Assembly: GCF_003315515.1 (NCBI RefSeq)
Contig: NZ_QNRY01000004.1
Span: forward strand, 91,434-155,433
DNA from: Brenneria salicis ATCC 15712 = DSM 30166
GTDB taxonomy: Bacteria > Pseudomonadota > Gammaproteobacteria > Enterobacterales > Enterobacteriaceae
Reading direction: 5' to 3'
DNA: 64,000 nucleotides
A program made the translations under genes and the position numbers. The notes below the pieces were generated by a model. That model did not search any database. It was not told where the DNA came from and was given only the letters and a program-made list of their open reading frames with translations. This document shows, piece by piece, positions 1 through 6,037 of the stretch. The number at the start of each line of letters is the position of its first letter. Position 1 is the stretch's first letter.

Positions 1-1372
1 GTGAAGGTGACAGGTGCAGTTGTGCCATATGATCCTTTTCGGTCAGCACGGCCACCTGTCCACGCTGATTGGCGGAAAAGGCGCTGATTTTATCGCTGAA
101 TGACGCCGCGTCCGTTCCCGCAGAGAGATTGCTCAACGTCTGACCATCCTTAATCGCATACAGTTGACCATCTCCCTGCCAGGATAACTGACTGTGCAGC
201 GTATCGTCGGTTTTCTGCCACACGCCGAACTCGGTTTTGAGCGAAAACAGTTTGCCGTCATGGATCCGCAGTTGCTCACCTGCGGCGGATGATGAGGCGG
301 GTTGTTGGTAGACGCCGGTCAACAGTTCATGATTCATACGCCCTGTTTCAACCGGTGCGCCTGCCGTGGCGCCGCGTCCGCTGCTATGCAGCGCGACATG
401 ACTATTCTCTTCACTCTGGATCATGAACTGACGACCGGACTTATCCAACAACATCTGCTGACGGCCATCCTGACTTTCATGGTGGGACACAAACGGCTGA
501 TGGTTTTTTCCCAACGTCTGTTGTAACAGCGTGATCAGCGTATCCGGCAATCCCTTACCAAACTGAAGTTTTCCGTGATCATCAATCTTGACGTTGAACG
601 TCGGTTCGGGCGGCATCCGCGCCATGCTTTGTATCGGCGAGCATGATGACAGCATGGCGCGTAAATCTTGTTGCGTCTTTGCTCTGGCTATCGGCGTCTG
701 GCTGCTCTCGTCCTGCTCCATGATCTTGGGCCGTGAACCAATTGAATCTTCTCGCCGTGATGAACCTGGGGCGCTGTGAAATGAATCAGTTTCAGCATCG
801 CTTGGCCGCGGCGAGGTCGGCGGGGTGTAAAACTCATCGCTGCGCTCGCTCACACTGCCGGACTCGCTGCTTGCTTTCTGCTCTTGCGCCGCTGACGCGC
901 TGCGATGTGACGCGCCTTTAACTGAATTATCCGCCGCCAGCAGTTCGCGTAATGTCCGCGTTGTTTTCTTCGGCGGCTCGGCAACCGGCGTGGAATCAGG
1001 CATGGAACGCGACATACTTTGAATTGGACCGCCGGACGACAGCGCTTCACGCATGGTTCGAGGTACGCTGTGAATCGGGCCGCCGGACAATAGTGAATCG
1101 CGCAGTGTGCGCGGCAAATTCTGGATCATACCGCCCGATGACAGCGCCGAACGCAGATCCTTCAGGCGCGAACTCTGGCTCTTCACCTCGCTGCCTGATC
1201 CCTGCTCTAACATCGGCTGCTTATTTTTATCGTGTATTCCTTGCTGGATCAGCGACGGTACATTTTGTTGACGCGCACTGCTGCCAGCGCCTTGCGTCAG
1301 GGACGATGAGCGTGAATGAGACGGACTAATTTCGACAAGAGGCTGACTTGAGCCGACATGATTAATTTGCAT
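1..1372 (-). CDS. dspE: DspE/AvrE-family type III effector, N-terminal part (runs off the window)
   Basis: About 457 codons are open on the minus strand from an ATG to the window edge, so the 3' part is missing. The protein starts MQINHVGSSQ and is rich in Ser, Gln and Pro, like the secreted N-termini of DspE/AvrE effectors, large proteins delivered into plant cells that cause water-soaking and cell death. Residues 73-123 hold three tandem 17-residue units (for example LRDSLLSGGPIHSVPRT), with a fourth diverged copy near residue 240. From about residue 250 the sequence (FNVKIDDHGKLQFGKGLPDT) resembles the start of the folded DspE core. A hrp box lies 35 nt upstream of the start, and hrpW is divergent. 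The dspF chaperone gene, normally next, would lie outside the window. Family call is firm from sequence and context. Confidence 0.93.
   Translation of the reverse strand, partial: MQINHVGSSQPLVEISPSHSRSSSLTQGAGSSARQQNVPSLIQQGIHDKNKQPMLEQGSGSEVKSQSSRLKDLRSALSSGGMIQNLPRTLRDSLLSGGPIHSVPRTMREALSSGGPIQSMSRSMPDSTPVAEPPKKTTRTLRELLAADNSVKGASHRSASAAQEQKASSESGSVSERSDEFYTPPTSPRPSDAETDSFHSAPGSSRREDSIGSRPKIMEQDESSQTPIARAKTQQDLRAMLSSCSPIQSMARMPPEPTFNVKIDDHGKLQFGKGLPDTLITLLQQTLGKNHQPFVSHHESQDGRQQMLLDKSGRQFMIQSEENSHVALHSSGRGATAGAPVETGRMNHELLTGVYQQPASSSAAGEQLRIHDGKLFSLKTEFGVWQKTDDTLHSQLSWQGDGQLYAIKDGQTLSNLSAGTDAASFSDKISAFSANQRGQVAVLTEKDHMAQLHLSPS
1004..1156 (-). repeat. Three tandem 51-bp units in dspE (17-residue repeat)
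   Basis: The encoded units LRSALSSGGMIQNLPRT, LRDSLLSGGPIHSVPRT and MREALSSGGPIQSMSRS follow each other without a gap. The last one leads into MPDS. A diverged single copy (LRAMLSSCSPIQSMARM) recurs further along the same protein. Seen directly in the translation. Confidence 0.9.
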
Positions 1373-1406
1373 GAAGGATACCGTGATAATTAGTAGCTGT
1401 TAATGC

Positions 1407-1434
1407 TAAGTGATTGCGCAGACCATCCGGTTCC
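1407..1434 (-). promoter_or_regulatory. hrp box for dspE
   Basis: On the minus strand GGAACC is followed by a 15-nt spacer and TCACTTA, close to the HrpL consensus GGAACC-N15/16-CCACNNA. It sits just upstream of dspE. Confidence 0.9.
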
Positions 1435-1464
1435 CTCCTTCCGCTTTATTTATTATTTTCATCG

Positions 1465-1492
1465 GGAACCGGTTTCCTCCTTCCATCACTTA
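1465..1492 (+). promoter_or_regulatory. hrp box for hrpW
   Basis: GGAACC, a 15-nt spacer and TCACTTA precede hrpW by about 70 nt. The divergent dspE box starts only 30 bp away, so two HrpL promoters are set back to back. Confidence 0.9.
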
Positions 1493-1561
1493 ACACTAAA
1501 CAGACGAAAGACTGTTCACCCGCAATGAATATCTATCTAACTTCAACGAAAGGACCCCCTT

Positions 1562-2986
1562 ATGTCTGAAATCAATATATCGCTTAATATGCAACCCGGA
1601 ACAGGTTTTTCACCTGTGGATTCCAATTCGCTGTCTGGCGATCGTAATGGCGCATCCTCACGATCGCCGCTACAGGACAGCCAATTACTGGAGGCGTTGG
1701 GCGTCCTGCTTACCGCGTTGCTGCCGAATCTGCTGAGTAACGGGCAATCGTCATCCAATAATTCGCCCCTTGGCCAAGCGGCGGGAACCGGCAATACGAC
1801 CGGACAGAACGGTAATCCCGCTGAAATGCTGATGAAAATGCTCGAAACGCTGATGCCGTCCAATAATGCGCAAGGCGCGGGCAGTCAGGGAGGGGTTCCC
1901 GGCGGCAATAACGGTACGTCGCCACTATCAGGCGCGACAGGCGCCAACGGCGCGCAAAACCCTGAAAATCTGGGACGTTCTCTGTTACAGGACACCACCT
2001 GCAACGCGCTCAATAATGCCATCAGCCCAACCGCCGATGGCGGCGGTCAGATCAGCGGCAATATGTTGCTCAAAGCGCTGATGGAGTTGATTGCCAATCT
2101 GATGGATATGCAACAAGGCGAATTCGGCCAGCCGCAAAATGGTACGTCGCAAAACGGCGCATCACCAGCCAGCACCACGATGAACTCCCCCTCATTTAAT
2201 AGTCCGTCGATGACGAGTCCATCCATGACCAGTCCGTCGATGACGAGTCCATCCATGAATAGCCCGACGCTTAATAATACGACGTCACCATCCTCCACCG
2301 CCGGCGTCGCGGCGTCGACCTCCCCCCTGAGCGGCACCAATAGCCCCACCACGGAGACGGGAAAAACCGGCGCAGTGAATTTCCCTACCGCCGGCAAGGA
2401 CGTCACCACGGTGAATGACACCATTAAAGTCGGCCCCAGCGAGGTCTTTGACGGTGGCGGTAAGACTTTTGTCGCAGGCAATAAATTAGGCGACGGCAGC
2501 CAGGCTGAAGGTCAGAAACCAATATTTGAACTGGCTGAAGGCGCCACACTGAAAAATGTGGTGTTTGGCGATAACGCCGCCGACGGCGTTCATGTCCGTG
2601 GCGATGCGAAAATCGATAATGTGCATTGGACCAATGTCGGTGAAGATGCGCTGACCGTTAAATCCAATAACGGTAAGCCAGCCAACGTTGAAATCACCAA
2701 CAGCAGCGCACAGGGCGCCTCAGACAAAATCTTCCAGTTGAACGCCGATGCCAATCTGACTATCGATAACTTTAAAGCAAAAGATTTCGGTACTTTTGTG
2801 CGCACCAACGGCGGCCAACAGGGTAACTGGAATCTTAACCTGAGCAATATTGACGCGGAAAACGGCAAATTCTCGTTTGTGAAAAGCGACAGTGCGGGGT
2901 TGAATGTAACAGGCAGCAACCTCAACCTGACCAACGTCAACAATCCTTACAAAGTGCCGCAATCCGCTAACCTACAGGTGAATTAA
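1562..2986 (+). CDS. hrpW: HrpW harpin with C-terminal pectate-lyase-like domain
   Basis: This 474-residue secreted protein has two parts. Residues 1-200 are harpin-like, rich in Gly, Asn, Ser and Gln, with amphipathic segments near 40-60 and 85-100. Residues about 265-474 match the class III pectate lyase (PL3) fold of HrpW proteins (HVRGDAKIDNVHWTNVGEDA, then GNWNLNLSNIDAENGKF). Between them is a linker of Ser-Pro-Ser-Met/Thr repeats. HrpW is exported by the Hrp T3SS and acts outside the cell or at the wall; family members bind pectate and most lack measurable lyase activity. One Cys (147) is present, which is unusual for a harpin. An AAAGGA ribosome site precedes the ATG, with a hrp box upstream. 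Confidence 0.95.
   Translation: MSEINISLNMQPGTGFSPVDSNSLSGDRNGASSRSPLQDSQLLEALGVLLTALLPNLLSNGQSSSNNSPLGQAAGTGNTTGQNGNPAEMLMKMLETLMPSNNAQGAGSQGGVPGGNNGTSPLSGATGANGAQNPENLGRSLLQDTTCNALNNAISPTADGGGQISGNMLLKALMELIANLMDMQQGEFGQPQNGTSQNGASPASTTMNSPSFNSPSMTSPSMTSPSMTSPSMNSPTLNNTTSPSSTAGVAASTSPLSGTNSPTTETGKTGAVNFPTAGKDVTTVNDTIKVGPSEVFDGGGKTFVAGNKLGDGSQAEGQKPIFELAEGATLKNVVFGDNAADGVHVRGDAKIDNVHWTNVGEDALTVKSNNGKPANVEITNSSAQGASDKIFQLNADANLTIDNFKAKDFGTFVRTNGGQQGNWNLNLSNIDAENGKFSFVKSDSAGLNVTGSNLNLTNVNNPYKVPQSANLQVN
2178..2267 (+). repeat. Short tandem repeats encoding the HrpW Ser-Pro linker
   Basis: Alternating near-identical 12-bp units encode repeated SMTSP and SMNSP between the harpin and pectate-lyase-like domains. 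Such a tract is prone to length variation by slippage. Confidence 0.8.
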
Positions 2987-2987
2987 T

Positions 2988-3332
2988 ATGCACAATACCA
3001 TGACTGATACTCATAACGCGCCCACACGCTGGGCGGACCTGGCCAGACAAGGCGGATACCTGTCGCCGGAACAACGCCAGGCATTCGAACGAGCCATTCA
3101 CCAGGTCACCCAATGCCTGGACGAGGTATTAACCCAGAAAAGCGCCCCCCAACGGGGAGCCTTTGAGTTTGATGCCTTCGTGGATTTGCTGGAGCAGGAT
3201 TTTTTGCGTCATGCGGATCTGCATACGGAAAACGGTTTGCACAGCGACGTCGCGCAAACCGCATTCTGGATAATCCGCAATATGGCCGATCATCTGATTA
3301 CCGCGCGTCAGGCGGCGGCATTATTCAAATAA
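2988..3332 (+). CDS. Small acidic protein cotranscribed with hrpW, unknown function
   Basis: The ATG is two bases after the hrpW stop, with AGGTG eight bases before it, so the gene belongs to the hrpW operon. The 114-residue product has no signal peptide or membrane segment. It is largely helical in appearance and somewhat acidic. I do not recognise the family. Size, charge and position would suit a type III chaperone for HrpW or a small co-regulated effector, but this is inference from context only. A downstream in-frame ATG at codon 5 is an alternative start. Confidence 0.75.
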   Translation: MHNTMTDTHNAPTRWADLARQGGYLSPEQRQAFERAIHQVTQCLDEVLTQKSAPQRGAFEFDAFVDLLEQDFLRHADLHTENGLHSDVAQTAFWIIRNMADHLITARQAAALFK

Positions 3333-3336
3333 ATCA

Positions 3337-3589
3337 TTAAGTCAGTTTCGCCATCTGCCCGGCAGGTGGCTTTCCCAGCCCGATGCTAACCAGCACCGGC
3401 ATCAGGAGCACCACTTCTAGCGAAATTCCCCAGCGTTGATACAATCAAACTGGCCCCCGCACCAAGGATCAGGACCCCCCATAACCGTTTTCACCCTGTG
3501 TTTAATACATTCCGTGGCTGGCTCTTTTGGGCAAACAAGCCAATAAGCGTAATCAGACCAACCAGAATCGACGGTTCGGCCAGGACATC
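3337..3589 (-). pseudogene. Remnant of a PTS IIC (ascorbate/UlaA-type) permease gene
   Basis: The minus-strand translation gives DVLAEPSILVGLITLIGLFA, then an in-frame stop, then WGVLILGAGASLIVSTLG. This looks like the extreme N-terminus of UlaA/SgaT-type PTS IIC proteins (a conserved EPAxxVGLIxLxGL stretch followed by GFLILGAGA). After about 60 codons the frame is lost, and a hydrophobic tail ending GKPPAGQMAKLT continues in another frame. It is clearly not a working gene. The family assignment is from memory of motif patterns and is moderate. Confidence 0.5.
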
Positions 3590-3892
3590 ACGCTATCGCC
3601 GGCCGTTCATTTGGCCGAACCTAAAATCTGTTGTCATGGAGAGATTGCTTTCGTCGTGTTGCTTGAATGCCAGCGTCGTCGGATGAAAATCCCTTACGAT
3701 CTGGCGCTGGTCTGTCTGGATGGTTCAGTGCAATGCGACCATACTTTTCCGGCGCTGACCGCCCGGTGGCTCGAATATGAAACTCAGGGCGCGGTAGTGG
3801 GACGCCTTGGGTTGGCGATGATCAACGGCGATAGTCCCCCGCCCGCCATAAAAACCATAAAATTAATCTTTGAACCCCGCGCCAGTTGTTGA
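3590..3892 (+). pseudogene. Remnant of a LacI-family regulator, C-terminal end only
   Basis: The last 95 codons of an open frame match the C-terminal core of LacI/GalR sugar regulators: GEIAFVVLLECQRR, KIPYDLALVCLDGS, HTFPALTA and GDSPPPAIKTI align with the usual (N/D)EIAxGxLxAxxxxGxxVPxDxAxxGxDxS ... FPALTT ... Gxxxxxxxxx order. The helix-turn-helix and most of the sensor domain are absent. It faces the PTS IIC remnant, so the pair looks like what is left of a sugar PTS locus inserted between hrpW and hrpN. Confidence 0.65.
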
Positions 3893-3896
3893 ACGA

Positions 3897-3922
3897 AGAA
3901 ACAGGGCTTGCGCCCTGTTTCT
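3897..3922. terminator. Perfect 11-bp stem-loop downstream of hrpN
   Basis: AGAAACAGGGC and its exact complement enclose a TTGC loop 27 bp beyond the hrpN stop. The symmetrical arms could stop transcription from either side (hrpN leftward, the LacI remnant rightward). Confidence 0.7.
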
Positions 3923-3948
3923 TATAACTAAAAGCCGATAACATTCTG

Positions 3949-5253
3949 TTACCAGGCCATTTTTTTCAATCCCATATTGACGAAACGGTCGCCAACAATG
4001 GAAGCGTCGATGCCCATTGACGAACCGCCCATACCACGGGCTTGCAAGTTAGCATTGCCGGTATCGCCCGCCACGGCGCTCTTAATCATGCCCGCCGCTT
4101 TCGTGAATTGATCCATGCTTTCTTTGGTCATGCCATCATCACCCGGCTTGCTGAGCGCTCTTGCCCATGATTTGTTATCCTGCTTCGACGTGTCCCATTT
4201 GTCTTTCTGGTGATGAGGTTTACCAAAGACCTCAGGGTATTGATCCATAAACTCACCGACCTGTTTCGCCGTTTGACGATCCTCTTTCTCGATGTAGTAA
4301 CGATTCTTTCCTAAGCCATACGAGCTGACACTATTCAGTTCCTGCAAACCGGCTTTCTGGCTGACGCTTAGTCCCATCGCACTGCCAAGCTGATTGAAGG
4401 AATCAGCGCCGCTCAGCCCCTGCAGACCATTATTGTTCAACTGTAATGGCGTCTGCGACCCCTGTGCCTGACTCAAACCGCCGCCGCTGATAGCGGTCAA
4501 CATATCTTTTGCGCCCTGAGTGTAAGCCGAGATTTCCGGGGAAGACGGCGTCTTGTTGCCGAACAATCCACCCATGCCATTTTGAAGCTGCGACAGGCCG
4601 CCTAACATATCATCCAATGCCTGAAGCATCAGGTTACCCATCATCATGCTTGGGTTCATCGCGTTCATACCGGTATTCAACGCGCTACCCAGCCCATTCG
4701 CCAGACCGCCAACCAGACTGCCGCCCAGACCGGTCGCCAGACCACCGGCCAGACCGCCGCCGAGACCACTTGCCAGGCCGCCAGCAAGACCGCCTCCCAG
4801 TCCGCTTGCCAAACCACCACCGAGACCGCTCGCCAGACCACCGGCCAGACCCAGCCCACTACTCAGACCGTTTGCCAGACCACCACCGAGACCGCTCGCC
4901 AGACCCAATCCACTGCCCAGACCATTTGCCAAACCACCGCCAAGACCACTCGCCAGACCCAATCCACTGCCCAGACCACTCGCCAGACCGCCGGCCAGAC
5001 CCAGCCCGCCCATCATGCCAGCGCCATTCATACCGCCCATCATGCCAGCGCCATTCATACCGCCCATGAACAGCATGGAAGTCATCAGATCTGCGAGTTG
5101 TTCCGCTATTTTGTTAGGGTTTAGCGCATCGCTAACCGCATTCTGTAATGCATTACCACCATGCGAGTGATTTTTGGCTGACGACAAGCCGTTGTTGCCG
5201 TCGGTTTTGATGGTAACCTGTAATGAAGTACCGCCACCAAGAGAAGTAATCAT
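3949..5253 (-). CDS. hrpN: HrpN harpin
   Basis: A 434-residue glycine-rich harpin exported by the Hrp T3SS that elicits plant hypersensitive responses and helps translocate effectors. The protein has no Cys and a heat-stable-type composition. The conserved C-terminal half is present (KNRYYIEKEDRQTAKQVGEF, then FMDQYPEVFGKP, ending VNMGLKKMAW). Residues 63-192 are an unusually long array of Gly-Leu units (GLASGLGGGLAGGL and variants) preceded by a duplicated GGMNGAGM. This array makes the protein longer than the roughly 340-400 residues common in the family. A good AAGGA site precedes the ATG, and a hrp box with GGAACT lies about 90 bp upstream. It is monocistronic, with a hairpin terminator. 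Confidence 0.97.
   Translation of the reverse strand: MITSLGGGTSLQVTIKTDGNNGLSSAKNHSHGGNALQNAVSDALNPNKIAEQLADLMTSMLFMGGMNGAGMMGGMNGAGMMGGLGLAGGLASGLGSGLGLASGLGGGLANGLGSGLGLASGLGGGLANGLSSGLGLAGGLASGLGGGLASGLGGGLAGGLASGLGGGLAGGLATGLGGSLVGGLANGLGSALNTGMNAMNPSMMMGNLMLQALDDMLGGLSQLQNGMGGLFGNKTPSSPEISAYTQGAKDMLTAISGGGLSQAQGSQTPLQLNNNGLQGLSGADSFNQLGSAMGLSVSQKAGLQELNSVSSYGLGKNRYYIEKEDRQTAKQVGEFMDQYPEVFGKPHHQKDKWDTSKQDNKSWARALSKPGDDGMTKESMDQFTKAAGMIKSAVAGDTGNANLQARGMGGSSMGIDASIVGDRFVNMGLKKMAW
4678..5067 (-). repeat. Degenerate Gly-Leu coding repeat array in hrpN
   Basis: About 130 codons built from GL(A/G)(S/N/G)GL(G/A) units. The DNA shows repeated blocks such as CCACCACCGAGACC and CGCCAGACC on the plus strand. 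Near-identical blocks 60-70 bp long recur, which points to expansion by slippage or unequal recombination. The complementary strand shows long open frames rich in Arg and Pro that are artefacts of this composition. Confidence 0.85.
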
Positions 5254-5339
5254 AATATTTCCTTAAATTAATGGGTTTGTGAACAGCGCCATCCTGTTTG
5301 CCGATTAGGACGGCCTGCATGATATTGGCGCTCCTTATT

Positions 5340-5367
5340 TAAGTGATTCCGCGACCAATTCAGTTCC
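5340..5367 (-). promoter_or_regulatory. hrp box for hrpN
   Basis: GGAACT, a 15-nt spacer and TCACTTA on the minus strand upstream of hrpN. The sixth base is T rather than C, as in the hrpA and hrpF boxes. Confidence 0.88.
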
Positions 5368-5424
5368 CGCATCCATGCCTGAAAACAGCTATTTCAACTA
5401 TTTCCCGTTATTAGTATTGGCGCG

Positions 5425-5778
5425 CTATGCTGGCGGCAGCGCCGCCAGTTGCAGCAGGTTGGTGATAGTCTGCGAAACGGATTCTTCCGCTATCGGTAAA
5501 GCATGGCGCACGATTAATTGCTGCTGAGCATCCATACTCAGATAACACTTTCCCAGCGTTTCCGCCTGCTGAAAGCGCTGCCGCAACATCTGGCGTATTC
5601 GCTCGGCATAACGTCGGCCAGATGGCAACGTCAGACACAACGCGATCTCCGACGACACCGGAAGACGCTGAAAATACAACGTGACACCGTCACTACGCAT
5701 CCACATGCCATCGGATGAGTGCGCCATCGCCGCAATAAAATCCTGCTGCCGGGTAAACACATCGTTGCATTCAATCAT
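5425..5778 (-). CDS. hrpV: HrpV, negative regulator of the Hrp regulon
   Basis: 117 residues starting MIECNDVFTRQQ. The ATG lies inside the end of hrpT (the bases AATGATTGA carry both the HrpV start and the HrpT stop), so translation is coupled. In the family HrpV binds the activator HrpS and damps hrpL expression, and HrpG relieves this. The product is soluble, with no signal peptide. It is the last gene of the hrcC-type operon, next to hrpN. A longer in-frame start 33 bp upstream exists but would lie deep in hrpT. Confidence 0.85.
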   Translation of the reverse strand: MIECNDVFTRQQDFIAAMAHSSDGMWMRSDGVTLYFQRLPVSSEIALCLTLPSGRRYAERIRQMLRQRFQQAETLGKCYLSMDAQQQLIVRHALPIAEESVSQTITNLLQLAALPPA

Positions 5779-6022
5779 TGACCGGCACCCGGCTGAAATC
5801 CGCGGGGCCATTACGCAGATCGGGCTGCCACCAGATAACGAGTTGGCGACCGTCAGGTTGCGGGCGACACGTCACCGATGTGCAATTCGCGACCGTACGG
5901 GAACTGGAACAGGCGCTCAGCAACATCACCGCCAGCAGGGGCAACAGGTATTTATTCCACCCGCTTTTGTAATGAGGCGGCGTGGCGACTGAAAATTGTT
6001 TACTCATCGCATTTTTCCACAT
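5771..6022 (-). CDS. hrpT: HrpT, small outer-membrane lipoprotein
   Basis: A short protein with a hydrophobic segment ending in a lipobox (LLSAC, Cys at about residue 38), so a lipid-modified protein of about 45 residues is expected after cleavage. HrpT is thought to assist the HrcC secretin, in a pilotin-like role. The chosen ATG has AGGA eight bases upstream; an in-frame ATG at 6007 (MSKQFS) is a credible alternative. The gene begins 15 bp after hrcC and overlaps hrpV. Confidence 0.83.
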   Translation of the reverse strand: MWKNAMSKQFSVATPPHYKSGWNKYLLPLLAVMLLSACSSSRTVANCTSVTCRPQPDGRQLVIWWQPDLRNGPADFSRVPVND

Positions 6023-6037
6023 AAGGCTTTTCCTGAA

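Noticed and set aside
1562..2986. HrpW as an active secreted pectate lyase
   Set aside because: The PL3 domain is present, but HrpW-family members generally lack measurable activity, and I cannot confirm all catalytic residues from sequence alone.
3527..3892. 121-codon frame read as a complete gene
   Set aside because: Only its last 95 codons look like protein (LacI C-terminus). The start region runs through the opposite PTS remnant and has no ribosome site.
4678..5067. Repeats that could be taken for a CRISPR array
   Set aside because: Units are degenerate, contiguous and in frame with HrpN codons; there are no unique spacers and no cas genes.
4509..5170. Long plus-strand open frames rich in Arg and Pro opposite hrpN
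   Set aside because: They are the complement of the Gly-Leu array, where stop codons are rare on both strands. They have no ribosome site and no protein-like composition.
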